Assembly: GCF_011801125.1 (NCBI RefSeq)
Contig: NZ_CP046171.1
Location: forward strand, 4,960,001-5,024,000
Source of the DNA: Nocardia brasiliensis
Lineage (GTDB): Bacteria; Actinomycetota; Actinomycetes; Mycobacteriales; Mycobacteriaceae
DNA length: 64,000 nucleotides
Direction: 5' to 3'
Part shown: one piece after another, positions 9,148-17,687 of the stretch
Numbering within the stretch: the first letter of the stretch is position 1
Layout of the letters: the number at the start of each line of letters is the position of its first letter
The notes under the pieces: generated by a model
Seen by the model: the letters and a program-made list of their open reading frames with translations, nothing else
Database searches by the model: none
Told to the model about the DNA's origin: nothing
Position numbers and translations under genes: made by a program

Positions 9148-10254
9148 TCAGTCCGTGACTCGCTGTGGAGACGCGCCGGTCTGCCCGGCGACGACCGTGT
9201 TGCCGCCCAGCTGTTTCGCGCGGTACATCGCGGAATCGGCGTGCCGGAACAGGTCTCGCACCGTCGCGGCCGCGCGGCACACCGATACCGCGGTGCCGAT
9301 GCTCGCGGTGATCGGGATCGGCAGCGCGGCGATCGCGCGCCGCACGCGCTCGGCGAGCTCGCCGACGGCCTGCTCGCCCAGCTTGCCGACCACCACGAAC
9401 TCGTCGCCGCCGGTGCGCGCGATGACCGCGTCGGGCGGCACCGCGGCGCGCAGGCAGTCCGCGGTCCGCACCAGCACCTCGTCGCCGAGCGAATGCCCGG
9501 CGGTGTCGTTGACGGACTTGAAACGGTCCAGATCGATGATCACGACGTAGATCGGATCCTTGCGCCGCGCGTTGGTGTATTGCGCGAGACGGGAATCGAG
9601 GCCGCGCCGGTTCAGCAGGCGGGTCAGCGGGTCCGACAGCGCGTCGAGGCGCAGCAGCCAGTGACAGAACTGCACCACCGGCAGCACCACACCGGTCACC
9701 GCGATATTGGCGAGCACCACCCCGACCGCCAGCGCCGGATCCCCGGTGGCGTGCGTGTCGCCGCCCGGCATCCCGAGCACCAGCAGCACGGCGAGCAGCA
9801 CGATCGACAGCAGCGACCAGCCGAGATGCCAGGCCAGGATCCGGGGACCGTGGAAGATCGTCACGTAGCCCCCGGTGGTGGCCAGCAGCACAATGCCGAG
9901 GGCGCCGAGCAGCCGATCCTGGACCAGGATGTTGTTCGCGGTGATGCCGACATCGATGGCCGCGACCCACACCAGGGATTCGCGCTCGGACGGCCACGGC
10001 AGCAGCCACCAGCGCACGGTCCACAGCCCGGCCAGCACGCTCACCGCGACCGCCTGGGTGACGCCGATCGGTCCGCTCTGCCCGGCCCGCGAGGCCAACG
10101 CCAGCAGGGTGATCGCCATCATCACCAGACCGGCCGTGCCGACCATCAGCTTCAGCGCCGCGAGCGCGGAGTGCGAGGCGAAAGTCTCGACCAGCCAGCG
10201 ATAGTCGACCCGCTCGCGCCACCAGGCCCGCAGGATCCGTCGGATGTCGGTCAT
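9148..10254 (-). CDS. Membrane-anchored GGDEF diguanylate cyclase
   Basis: Putative cyclic-di-GMP synthase of 368 residues. The N-terminal half has about six hydrophobic segments (for example around LVMMAITLLALA and ILLVLG-type stretches) that form a membrane sensor region; the C-terminal half is a GGDEF domain with an intact signature (ARTGGDEFVVVG) and the substrate-binding region DLDRFKSVNDTAGH upstream. The usual RxxD inhibitory I-site five residues before GGDEF is not present (the local sequence is AVPPDAVIART), so product feedback inhibition may be lost. The ATG at 10254 was chosen because the upstream extension is Arg-rich and unlike a membrane protein N-terminus. The signal it senses is unknown. 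Confidence 0.88.
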   Translation of the reverse strand: MTDIRRILRAWWRERVDYRWLVETFASHSALAALKLMVGTAGLVMMAITLLALASRAGQSGPIGVTQAVAVSVLAGLWTVRWWLLPWPSERESLVWVAAIDVGITANNILVQDRLLGALGIVLLATTGGYVTIFHGPRILAWHLGWSLLSIVLLAVLLVLGMPGGDTHATGDPALAVGVVLANIAVTGVVLPVVQFCHWLLRLDALSDPLTRLLNRRGLDSRLAQYTNARRKDPIYVVIIDLDRFKSVNDTAGHSLGDEVLVRTADCLRAAVPPDAVIARTGGDEFVVVGKLGEQAVGELAERVRRAIAALPIPITASIGTAVSVCRAAATVRDLFRHADSAMYRAKQLGGNTVVAGQTGASPQRVTD

Positions 10255-10329
10255 GGTCACCGCCTCGCGTCGCCTTCGAGCGTCCGGCCGGTTGTGCGCC
10301 TGCCCACAACGGCGCCGCACAGTTGCGGC

Positions 10330-10353
10330 ATATTAACTGTAACCGAATGTAAC
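10330..10353 (-). promoter_or_regulatory. Possible activator site: GTTAC direct repeat upstream of GGDEF gene
   Basis: On the minus strand GTTAC-N5-GTTAC (plus-strand TGTAAC at 10338 and 10348, exactly 10 bp apart) precedes a TAATAT sequence (10330-10335) that could serve as a -10 box about 75 bp upstream of the GGDEF start. Direct repeats one helical turn apart are typical of response-regulator or SARP binding. No good -35 hexamer is seen. Tentative. Confidence 0.3.
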
Positions 10354-10605
10354 ATCATGATTCGCGCGCCGCCCGCCCCGAACGTGTTCACTCCCCCGCA
10401 TCACCCCCGGCCACCTGCGTCGATACCGAACGGCCGCCCGTCAGGCAGGCAAAGCGACCAAAAGGTCTACCCACCAACGAGAGTGAGTTAAACCACACCA
10501 GAACACGTTCCTTCGCCGTGTCCGCTCGGATCCGCGCCGCCGATGTGCGACAGTGCTCATCCGGGGAGGAACGAGAGAGCTGCACCGAAAGGCTGGTTCG
10601 CGTTC
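10354..10605. other. Intergenic region between divergent genes
   Basis: Remainder of the 351-bp gap between the GGDEF gene and the small ORF at 10606. No coding signal, RNA gene or long repeat is recognised. It presumably holds the promoter of the plus-strand small gene; a GGGGAGGAACGA stretch near 10562 could be an upstream ribosome binding site but is not placed for the chosen start. Confidence 0.5.
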
Positions 10606-10812
10606 ATGGATGCGATGGTGATTCCCCTGGTCCCGAGGGGCGGGTTCACAGTCCGCCGCGTGGGTGACCGCTGGGAGCTCGTCAACTCGCGAGGCTACGG
10701 CCGCACCGTCGTCCTACATTCCTGGCCGCGCGATCAACACTCCGAGGCGTTCGCCCACTGCTACCGGCTCAACGGCCGCACCGTAGAGGAACTACAGGCC
10801 GCGTTCCGGTGA
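10606..10812 (+). CDS. Small hypothetical protein
   Basis: A 68-residue protein (MDAMVIPLVPRGGFTVRRVG...) with no recognised family. It reads as a plausible small folded protein (RVGDRWELVNSRGYGRTVVL, then a C-terminal NGRTVEELQAAFR), with no signal peptide or membrane segment. The ATG at 10606 was chosen over an in-frame ATG at 10543 because the upstream extension is of poor composition; an ATG at 10615 is also possible. It precedes the beta-lactamase-like gene on the same strand by about 100 bp. Function unknown; its reality rests on coding-like composition only. Confidence 0.5.
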   Translation: MDAMVIPLVPRGGFTVRRVGDRWELVNSRGYGRTVVLHSWPRDQHSEAFAHCYRLNGRTVEELQAAFR

Positions 10813-10912
10813 ACGGCCGGCGGGTGACCGAAACCCGCTGGGGCACAAGCGCGCAACGACCCCGATAGCACAAGCCGCACCGGAGCTCAAGACGTGCGTC
10901 CTGGGCTCCGAT

Positions 10913-11821
10913 GTGCGATCGTGTTCCACCGTGCGTTACCCGTCGCCCGCCACCCGTGCCGTTCCCCGCGTGGCCGCCTCCGCCTGTGTCCTCGCCGCCG
11001 CGGCGATCCTCATCCCGAGCGCGCCCGGCCTGCTCCCGAACGCGGCCGCCGTGCCGGTGCCGCTGGCGCATGCCGATGCGTGCCGATCCGGCTTCGACTG
11101 CGATATGAGCAACCGGATCACCAAGGTCGACAACTATCTGAAGGGGCGCCCCGGCGTCACCGGTTATGTTGTGCGCGACCGGGTTTCCGGCGGCGTGTAC
11201 GCCAACGAGAACGCGGAGAACGCGGTGTGGACCGCGTCGACCATCAAGCTGGCCATCGCCGAGGATCTGCTGAACCGGGCCAGGGTCGGCGCGATCAACC
11301 TGACGCCGGAAGACCGCGGCCTGATGGAATCCATGCTGGCCACCTCCAACGACCGCGCGGCCGACGTGCTCTGGGCCAAGTACGCGGGCCTGGACCGGAT
11401 GGCGTTCAACAACGCCTTCCGCGCCAACGGCATGGCCACCCTGGTCCCGCAGCCGACCAACACCGCGCTGTTCCCGGACTGGTCGTTCCAGAAGTGCACC
11501 GCCGCCGACCTGGACCGGCTGATGGACAACATCCTGACCCAGATGCACCCCGACGACCGCGCCTACCTGCTGGACCGGATGCGCTCGGTGGACAGCAACC
11601 AGCACTGGGGCGTGTGGGGCGCGGGCGCGCCGATGCGGCCGGGCCTGAAGAACGGCTGGTCCGCCGAACAGGGCGGCTGGGTGGTGAACTCGGTCGGCTT
11701 CGCGGGGCCCGGCGAGCGCTACACCCTGTCGATCATGACCGCGCTCGGCGATGCGGGCGGCTACGAGGACGGTGCCGCCACCGACACCAAGGTCGCGGAG
11801 ATGCTGTTCGCCGGACGCTGA
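10913..11821 (+). CDS. Secreted class A beta-lactamase-like serine hydrolase
   Basis: A 302-residue exported protein related to class A beta-lactamases and D-Ala-D-Ala peptidases. A hydrophobic signal segment (VAASACVLAAAAILIP) is followed by the three active-site motifs in order: S-x-x-K (ASTIK, about residue 105), S-D-N equivalent (TSNDR, about 140) and K-T/S-G equivalent (LKNGW, about 245). No clear Omega-loop E-x-x-L-N motif is seen, so beta-lactam hydrolysis may be weak and a peptidoglycan role is possible. Start is uncertain: GTG at 10913 is used, and GTG at 10931 would shorten the signal peptide. It converges on the P450 gene across a hairpin terminator. Confidence 0.8.
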   Translation: MRSCSTVRYPSPATRAVPRVAASACVLAAAAILIPSAPGLLPNAAAVPVPLAHADACRSGFDCDMSNRITKVDNYLKGRPGVTGYVVRDRVSGGVYANENAENAVWTASTIKLAIAEDLLNRARVGAINLTPEDRGLMESMLATSNDRAADVLWAKYAGLDRMAFNNAFRANGMATLVPQPTNTALFPDWSFQKCTAADLDRLMDNILTQMHPDDRAYLLDRMRSVDSNQHWGVWGAGAPMRPGLKNGWSAEQGGWVVNSVGFAGPGERYTLSIMTALGDAGGYEDGAATDTKVAEMLFAGR

Positions 11822-11830
11822 CTCCCGCTG

Positions 11831-11856
11831 CCCCGCACCGGCATTCGGGTGCGGGG
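11831..11856. terminator. Bidirectional hairpin terminator
   Basis: CCCCGCACC (11831-11839) pairs perfectly with GGTGCGGGG (11848-11856) around an 8-nt loop, between the stops of the convergent serine hydrolase and P450 genes. There is no U-tract, as is common in actinomycetes. Confidence 0.75.
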
Positions 11857-11872
11857 CGGAGGCGTCCCGGAT

Positions 11873-13378
11873 TCAACGGCGGCACAGGGTGATCGGCGCG
11901 CCGTCCCTGGGGAACGGAATACTGGTGAAGCCCCATGGCATTCGATAGTCCTCGGGGATCTGCCAGGTGTACGCACGCACCAGCGCGGCGATCACCGTCT
12001 TCACCTCGAACGTGCCGAAATGCATGCCGATGCACTTGTGCGCGCCCGCGCCGAACGGCAGGAACGCCAGCCGGTGCGATTTGTCCTCGTGCCGTTGCTC
12101 GTTGAAGCGTTCGGGATCGAATCGCTGCGGCTCGGTCCACAATTCGTCGAGCAGATGGTTGACCTGGTAGGCGAGGTCGATCTGGGTGCCCGCCGGAATG
12201 TAGTGACCGGCGATCTCGGTGTCGCGCACCGCGCGCCGGCACAGACCGGGCACCGGCGGCATCAGCCGCAGGCTCTCCTTGACCACCAGATCCAGGTCGC
12301 GCATGCCCTCCAGGTCGGCGATGGTCGGTGCGGCACCGTCGGTTTCGGCGTCGAGCGCGAGCACCTCGGCGCGCACCCGCCGCTGCCAGTCCGGATGCTT
12401 GCCCAGGTAGTAGGTGACGGCGGTGGCCGCGGTCGTGGTGGTGTCGTGCGCGGCCATGATCAGAAAGATCATGTGGTTCACCACGTCCGCGTCGCCGAAC
12501 ACGCCGCCGTCCTCGCTGCGCGCGTGACACAGGCCGGAGAACAGATCCCCGCCCTCGGTCCGTCGCTTGTCCGGCAGCATCGCCCGGAAATAGTCCTCCA
12601 GCACACGCCTGCCGCGCAGCCCGGCCCGCCAGTTGCCGCCGGGCACCGGATGTCGGATCAGCGCGAGCGCCGCGTGGGTGCAGTCGAGGAACGCCTCGAT
12701 CAACTCGCGCCGCCGCGCACCGACATCGGCGGCCATGAACATCTCCCCCGCGATGTCGAGGGTCAGTTCCTTGAAGGTCGGATAGAGCCGCACGGTCCGT
12801 TCGGCGTTGCCGCCCTGCGGAACCCAGCGTTCGATGCTGGTGCGCACCACCGGGGTCAGCGCCGCCAGGTGCGCGGCCAGCCGGTCCCTGGTGAAGGCCT
12901 GCTGCATGATCCGGCGATGGAATTTGTGCTCGTCGAACTCGAGCAGTAACAGACCGCGCCGGAAGAACGGGCCGATGAAATAATCCCAGCCCTGGCCGAA
13001 ATCGCGGCGCCGCCTGCCGAGCACCTCGTCGATCGCCTCCGGCCCCGCGACCAGCACCCGATCGACGCCGAGCGAGGTATTCATCGAGACCGGTCCGTAT
13101 TTTCGATATCGGCCCATCATTTCCGCGGGCCCCCAGCGCATGTACTGCAGCATGCGGCCCAGATAGGGCAGGCCCGCGTCGCCGTGCACCGCGGTGGTCG
13201 CGCTGTCACTCGGCGGCTCGGCGAGAATATGGTGGCGTTCCGGAATCAGATCGAGTGCGCGATCGAGCAGATGATCGTGCGGAATTTCGATCAAACCGAT
13301 GTTCTCCGAATCGGGTGGTATTCCGGATTTCCCGCGCACGCTGGGCTTTCTGCCAACGATGCGGTCCCCGGCGACCAT
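11873..13378 (-). CDS. Cytochrome P450 (CYP136-like)
   Basis: Heme-thiolate monooxygenase of 501 residues. Signature elements in order: I-helix oxygen-activation motif (MAAHDTTTTAA), K-helix ExxR (KESLRLMPP), the PERF-type meander (FDPERFNEQRH) and the heme-ligand loop FLPFGAGAHKCIGMHFG with the axial Cys. The N-terminus is longer than in small soluble bacterial P450s, and overall it resembles the mycobacterial CYP136 group; that sub-assignment is from memory of the family and is less certain. The ATG at 13378 follows a GGAGG ribosome binding site. No ferredoxin or reductase gene is adjacent. Substrate unknown. Confidence 0.9.
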   Translation of the reverse strand: MVAGDRIVGRKPSVRGKSGIPPDSENIGLIEIPHDHLLDRALDLIPERHHILAEPPSDSATTAVHGDAGLPYLGRMLQYMRWGPAEMMGRYRKYGPVSMNTSLGVDRVLVAGPEAIDEVLGRRRRDFGQGWDYFIGPFFRRGLLLLEFDEHKFHRRIMQQAFTRDRLAAHLAALTPVVRTSIERWVPQGGNAERTVRLYPTFKELTLDIAGEMFMAADVGARRRELIEAFLDCTHAALALIRHPVPGGNWRAGLRGRRVLEDYFRAMLPDKRRTEGGDLFSGLCHARSEDGGVFGDADVVNHMIFLIMAAHDTTTTAATAVTYYLGKHPDWQRRVRAEVLALDAETDGAAPTIADLEGMRDLDLVVKESLRLMPPVPGLCRRAVRDTEIAGHYIPAGTQIDLAYQVNHLLDELWTEPQRFDPERFNEQRHEDKSHRLAFLPFGAGAHKCIGMHFGTFEVKTVIAALVRAYTWQIPEDYRMPWGFTSIPFPRDGAPITLCRR

Positions 13379-13599
13379 GGCAAACCTCCCTGAACGACCG
13401 TATTCATCGTATTCTCTTTCGCATATTCCCAAGGTCGGTTCGCCGCAACGCACTACGGCCCGGGCGGGTCGGCGTCCGCGCGCGACACACCCGGAACAGG
13501 GATGTCGTCGCGACGGCGAAGATGGACCCGACTACGGTTGAGCCCTGTCAGCAACCGTTCTCGGGGGACGAACACCCCGGTCTGTCGAGGAGCAGGACG

Positions 13600-15081
13600 A
13601 TGAACACAGCATCGCGCGGCGATTCGGTGCGGGGTGATGCTCCCGCGACGGGAGCACACGAGAAGCGGCGGCACCAGGTGGTGGTGATCGGTTCGGGCTT
13701 CGGCGGCCTGTTCGGCACCAAACACCTCAAGCGCGCCGACGTCGATGTCACGCTGATCTCCAAGACCACCTCCCACCTGTTCCAGCCGCTGCTCTACCAG
13801 GTCGCGACCGGCATTCTCTCGGTCGGCGAGATCGCGCCCGCGACCCGGCTGGTGCTGCGCAAGCAGAAGAACGCGCAGGTGCTGCTCGGCGATGTCATCG
13901 ACATCGATCTGGCGGCGAAGACCGTCACGTCCCGGTTACTCAATTCGAACACGGTCACCCCGTTCGACAGCCTGATCGTGGCCACCGGCGCGCAGCAGTC
14001 CTATTTCGGCAACGACCATTTCGCGACCTACGCGCCGGGCATGAAGTCCATCGATGACGCGCTGGAATTGCGCGCGCGCATTCTCGGTTCGTTCGAGGGC
14101 GCCGAGCTGGCCACCACCCAGGAGATGCGCGACCGGCTGCTCACCTTCGTGGTGGTCGGCGCCGGGCCGACCGGTGTCGAATTGGCCGGGCAGATCGCCG
14201 AACTCGCCGACCGCACGCTCGAGGGCACCTTCCACAACATCGATCCGCGCGACGCGCGGGTGGTGCTGCTGGAGGGTGCGGGCGCGGTGCTCGGCCCGAT
14301 GGGCCCCAAGCTCGGCAACAAGGCCAGGAAGCGGCTGGAGAAGATGGGCGTCGAGATCCAGCTCAACGCCATGGTCACCGATATCGACGCGCTCGGCGTC
14401 ACGGTCAAGGATCCCGACGGCACGATCCGCCGGATCGAGTCCTCGTGCAAGGTGTGGTCGGCGGGCGTGCAGGCCAGTCCGCTGGGCAAGATGCTCGCCG
14501 AGCGCTCCGACGGCACCGAGGTGGACCGGGCCGGGCGGGTCATCGTCGAACCGGACCTGACGATCAAGGGCCACCCGAACGTCTTCGTGGTCGGCGACCT
14601 GATGTCGGTGCCGAACGTGCCAGGCCAGGCGCAGGGCGCCATCCAGGGCGCGACCTACGCCGCCAAGCAGATCAAGGCGGGCCTGCGCGGCCAGTCGCCG
14701 CAGGAACGCAAGCCGTTCAAGTACTTCAACAAGGGCAGCATGGCGACCGTGTCGCGGTTCAACGCCGTGTGCCAGATCGGCAAGCTGGAGTTCAGCGGGT
14801 TCTTCGCCTGGCTGGCCTGGCTCGCGCTGCACCTGTATTACCTGATCGGCTACCGCAGCCGGATCGTCACCGTCATCCAATGGTTCGTCACGTTCCTCGG
14901 CCGCAGCCGCGGTCAGATGGCGGCCACCGAGCAGTGGGTGTTCGCCCGGCTCGCGCTCGAGCAGGTCAATGCCGACGAGGAGGAGGCCGACGAGCTCGCG
15001 GCCGCGCTCGGCGCACCGCCCGCGGACAGCCGCAAGCTGGTCGAGAAGGCCAAGGCCGCGGTGGAGGGCCGGGTCAGCTGA
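13600..15081 (+). CDS. ndh: Type II NADH dehydrogenase (NDH-2)
   Basis: Single-subunit, non-proton-pumping NADH:menaquinone oxidoreductase of the respiratory chain, 493 residues. There are two Rossmann dinucleotide-binding motifs: FAD site VVVIGSGFGGLFG near residue 30 and NADH site FVVVGAGPTGVELAGQIAEL near residue 185, plus the C-terminal FAD motif (VFVVGDLMSV) and the amphipathic membrane-anchoring tail (FFAWLAWLALHLYYLIGYRS). The ATG at 13600 has a GAGGAG site upstream; the open frame extends further but without family similarity. It is divergent from the P450 across 221 bp that must hold both promoters. Confidence 0.95.
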   Translation: MNTASRGDSVRGDAPATGAHEKRRHQVVVIGSGFGGLFGTKHLKRADVDVTLISKTTSHLFQPLLYQVATGILSVGEIAPATRLVLRKQKNAQVLLGDVIDIDLAAKTVTSRLLNSNTVTPFDSLIVATGAQQSYFGNDHFATYAPGMKSIDDALELRARILGSFEGAELATTQEMRDRLLTFVVVGAGPTGVELAGQIAELADRTLEGTFHNIDPRDARVVLLEGAGAVLGPMGPKLGNKARKRLEKMGVEIQLNAMVTDIDALGVTVKDPDGTIRRIESSCKVWSAGVQASPLGKMLAERSDGTEVDRAGRVIVEPDLTIKGHPNVFVVGDLMSVPNVPGQAQGAIQGATYAAKQIKAGLRGQSPQERKPFKYFNKGSMATVSRFNAVCQIGKLEFSGFFAWLAWLALHLYYLIGYRSRIVTVIQWFVTFLGRSRGQMAATEQWVFARLALEQVNADEEEADELAAALGAPPADSRKLVEKAKAAVEGRVS

Positions 15082-15210
15082 CTCATCGGTAGCTATTTCC
15101 AGGCAACGCGAAAGCTGTTGTGGCGCCCCCAATTCGACCCATCCAGGTGCCCGGTGGGTCCGAATGTCGGGCGTCGAACCTGACAGCTATTCCGACCTGA
15201 CGAAAGGCGA
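15082..15210 (+). promoter_or_regulatory. Probable c-di-AMP (ydaO/yuaA-type) riboswitch leader
   Basis: The 136-nt leader of the secreted-protein gene contains CGAACCTGACAGCTATTCCG (15175-15194), close to the conserved 3' core of actinomycete ydaO riboswitches (GAACCCGACAGCTAACCCG), an ACGCGAAAGC block near the 5' end and a GGTGGGTCC block in the middle resembling the conserved GGGTGAATCC. Known actinomycete members sit upstream of secreted cell-wall proteins, which fits. Assigned by memory of the consensus; the pairing was not modelled. Confidence 0.5.
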
Positions 15211-15217
15211 TCTACCT

Positions 15218-15991
15218 ATGGGCACAGGCAAGCACAGAGCCCCCAACCCGCAGCGGCAGAAGGTGGGCTCGATGGTCGCGGCCGGTGCGGTTCCGCTGGT
15301 CCTCGCACTGGTCGGCACCGGCACCGCGAATGCCGAGCCTGCACACCCCGCCCCCGCCACCCAGCCCGACCAGCCCGCGCAGTGGCCGGCCGCCGAGCCG
15401 CCCAACGCGGTGCCCTACGAGGGTTTGAACATCCCGGACAACACCTACAGCTCGCTGCAGTGGTCGCGCCCGATGCCGGAGAAGAAGTACCTCGCGCCGG
15501 TCGGCGTGCTGCACGCGCCGGTCCCGGTCGCCCCGGTGCCCCCGATCGCGCCGCCGTCGGGCAAGTTCCGCTTCGGTGACGTGCAGGTGGACGCGCCGGC
15601 CTGGATGGACCAGGAACAGGCGATCCAGATCAACGACAACGCGGCCATGGCCGAGGCCAACCTGGCCACGTTCCTCGACTCGATCGGCATGGAGCGCAGC
15701 CGCTCCGACCGGATCGCGGGCCAGACCGTCGGCACCGCCGCCATGGGCGCGGTCGCCGGTGCCGCAGCGGCCGTGCCGGTGGCCGCGACCTCCGCGCTCG
15801 TCGGCGGCGCGGTGGGCCTGGTGCTCGGGCTGCCGCTGCTGCCGGTCGGCGTGGTCGCGGGCCCGATGCTCGGCGCGAGCGTCGGCGCGGCCGTGATCAC
15901 CGTGCCCGCCGCCGCGATCGGCGCGGCGGCCGGTGCGGCCGTCGGCGCGGTCAACGCGTTCAATGCCCCCTCGCGGGTCGTCGGCGACTGA
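15218..15991 (+). CDS. Secreted Ala/Gly/Pro-rich protein of unknown function
   Basis: A 257-residue exported protein. Basic N-terminus, hydrophobic signal segment (MVAAGAVPLVLALVGTG) and a likely cleavage after TANA. Next comes a Pro-rich stretch with PNAVPYEGLNIPDN, a central part (about residues 120-160, FRFGDVQVDAPAWMDQEQA), and a C-terminal run of about 90 residues of small hydrophobic/Gly residues (AAAVPVAATSALVGGAVGLV...) that resembles glycine-zipper segments able to insert in the envelope. This architecture is common in Nocardia and Rhodococcus but I know no assigned role. The riboswitch-like leader suggests control by c-di-AMP, as for cell-wall remodelling proteins. A hairpin terminator follows. 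Confidence 0.8.
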   Translation: MGTGKHRAPNPQRQKVGSMVAAGAVPLVLALVGTGTANAEPAHPAPATQPDQPAQWPAAEPPNAVPYEGLNIPDNTYSSLQWSRPMPEKKYLAPVGVLHAPVPVAPVPPIAPPSGKFRFGDVQVDAPAWMDQEQAIQINDNAAMAEANLATFLDSIGMERSRSDRIAGQTVGTAAMGAVAGAAAAVPVAATSALVGGAVGLVLGLPLLPVGVVAGPMLGASVGAAVITVPAAAIGAAAGAAVGAVNAFNAPSRVVGD

Positions 15992-16018
15992 TCGTCGGCT
16001 AGTGCGCGACCCCCACTC

Positions 16019-16067
16019 AGGGTGGGAACCCGACCACGCTGTCGAGTTCCCACCCTTCCCTTTTGTC
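16019..16067 (+). terminator. Rho-independent-type terminator
   Basis: AGGGTGGGAACCCGAC pairs with GTCGAGTTCCCACCCT (imperfect by a bulge/mismatch) around CACGCT, followed by TCCCTTTT. It ends the secreted-protein transcript. Confidence 0.8.
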
Positions 16068-16300
16068 CCGATCCGGGTGCGCTAACCCTCGAGGTGACGT
16101 GCGCCACTCCCCCATCGGCGCGCCGCGCGAGTCGGGCTCTGGCGAGTCGCCTTACCGTACGGCGTCGTGCAACACAACAGCAAACGCCGGGCAGCGACCG
16201 AATGGAAACCGGCGCGCACACAGGAACACGTGCGCGAGTCCGACGGTCAGCAGCAGACGCGCACCCGTGCCGCGGTCAGCGGTTCCGTCGAGGCGCGGAC
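16068..16300. other. Intergenic region, nothing recognised
   Basis: About 230 bp between the terminator and the 3' end of ureD. The reading frames that cross it are antisense shadows of the urease genes or have poor composition. No RNA gene or repeat is seen. Confidence 0.5.
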
Positions 16301-16957
16301 TCAGCGATCGGCGGCGAGGACGCCGCTGGTGCGGGTGCGCAGGGTGCCGCCCGCGGCAAGCGGGAGGCGAGATTCGGTGAGTCCCACGGTTTCCGCCGGT
16401 CGATCATCCGGATAGCACAGCTCGCTGGCGAGGGCGCGCGGGGCGTCGATGGGGTCGTCGACGGCGGTGCCCAGCCCCAGTTCCAGGCGATGGCGCAGCA
16501 GCGGCGTCGGGCCGATATCGGCGATCAGGTCGCCGCGCCAGCCGCCGTGCGCCTCGCCGGAACGACCGATCTGCACGCGCTCGCGCAGCCGCAGCCTGGC
16601 GTCGGGCGCGAGCCGGACCGTGCTGACGGTGTGGTGCCGCGCGCCGCCTGCGACAATGGTCGGCTCGGGATCGAAGTCCAGTTCACCGCCGCTGCCCACC
16701 TCGAACCGCCAGTGCGCCAACGACATCGGCGTCGACGCACTGGGCAGCGCGATGGTCGCCGCGACCGAGCGCACGACCAGGCGCGCCCCGGGCCCGACCA
16801 CCAGGGTGACCTCGATCTCGTCACCGCCGAGCGGCGTCGCGGCGGTACCGATCAGATGGACCGTGTCGGGCCCGGTGCGGCGGGCCGAGAGCCCGCCGCT
16901 GGCGTGGATCTCGGGCAGCGTCGCGGCCCGCGCGACAATCCGGACCTCAGTGCGCAA
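16301..16957 (-). CDS. ureD: UreD, urease accessory protein
   Basis: 218 residues, short for UreD but typical of actinobacterial versions. UreD (UreH) forms the UreDFG chaperone complex that loads nickel and carbamylates the active-site Lys of apo-urease in the cytoplasm. The sequence begins [20 protein letters not shown] and has the beta-rich pattern of the family, with [20 protein letters not shown] and a central [11 protein letters not shown]. It overlaps the end of ureG by 11 bp, so it is translationally coupled. It is the last gene of a ureF-ureG-ureD order on the minus strand; the structural genes ureABC are not in the window. Confidence 0.88.
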   Translation of the reverse strand: MRTEVRIVARAATLPEIHASGGLSARRTGPDTVHLIGTAATPLGGDEIEVTLVVGPGARLVVRSVAATIALPSASTPMSLAHWRFEVGSGGELDFDPEPTIVAGGARHHTVSTVRLAPDARLRLRERVQIGRSGEAHGGWRGDLIADIGPTPLLRHRLELGLGTAVDDPIDAPRALASELCYPDDRPAETVGLTESRLPLAAGGTLRTRTSGVLAADR

Positions 16958-17663
16958 CAGCGGCTTCGGCGTCGGCGCGGTCCTGCTCGGCGAGCAGTCG
17001 CAGTTGCTCGCGCACCCAGGCGAGCACCGGGGTGGCGGCCGGGTCGTCGGTCAGCGAGATCAGCGCGGTCGGGCGGCCCTCGCGCACCTTGGCCGCGTCG
17101 CGCTCCATCACCGCGAGATCCGCGCCGACCAGCGGGGCCAGGTCGGTCTTGTTGACCACCAGCAGATCCGAGAAGGTCACGCCCGGCCCGCCTTTGCGCG
17201 GCACCTTGTCCCCGCCCGCCACGTCGACCACGAAGATCTGCACGTCGATCAGGCCGGAGGAGAAGGTCGCGGTGAGGTTGTCGCCGCCGGATTCCACCAG
17301 GATCAGATCCAGCGGCGGATTCGCCGCGATCAGATCGTCGATCGCGTCCAGGTTGGCGGTGATGTCGTCGCGGATGGCGGTGTGCGGGCAGCCACCGGTC
17401 TGCACCGCGGTGATCCGCTCGTCCGGCAGCACCGCGTGCTTGCGCAGGAAGTCCGCGTCCTCGGTGGTGTAGATGTCGTTGGTCAGCACGGCCAGCGACA
17501 GCTCGTCGCGCAGCTGCCTGCACAGCGCCGCGACCAGCGCGGTCTTGCCGGAGCCGACCGGACCGCCGATGCCGACGCGCAGCGCCTCGCCGGCGGTGCG
17601 CTCGCGCTTGGGCCGATCGTGCGAATGGTCGTGCGGTTCACCGTCGATCAGGTGCGGTGGCAT
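16947..17663 (-). CDS. ureG: UreG, urease accessory GTPase
   Basis: SIMIBI-class GTPase of 238 residues that powers nickel delivery to urease. Visible: an N-terminal His-rich stretch ([10 protein letters not shown], possible metal binding), P-loop [12 protein letters not shown] near residue 33, the metal-binding CPH motif in [13 protein letters not shown], the switch region [12 protein letters not shown], and the guanine-specificity NKTD ([11 protein letters not shown]). It starts 24 bp after the ureF stop and overlaps ureD by 11 bp, consistent with one transcript. All functional motifs are intact. Confidence 0.95.
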   Translation of the reverse strand: MPPHLIDGEPHDHSHDRPKRERTAGEALRVGIGGPVGSGKTALVAALCRQLRDELSLAVLTNDIYTTEDADFLRKHAVLPDERITAVQTGGCPHTAIRDDITANLDAIDDLIAANPPLDLILVESGGDNLTATFSSGLIDVQIFVVDVAGGDKVPRKGGPGVTFSDLLVVNKTDLAPLVGADLAVMERDAAKVREGRPTALISLTDDPAATPVLAWVREQLRLLAEQDRADAEAAVAH

Positions 17664-17687
17664 GGTGAGCTCTCCTTCTTCCGGGAT

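Noticed and set aside
13255..13599. N-terminal extension of NDH-2 in the long open frame from 13255
   Set aside because: Runs antisense to the P450 5' end and lacks similarity to NDH-2; GAGGAG and the ATG at 13600 mark the real start.
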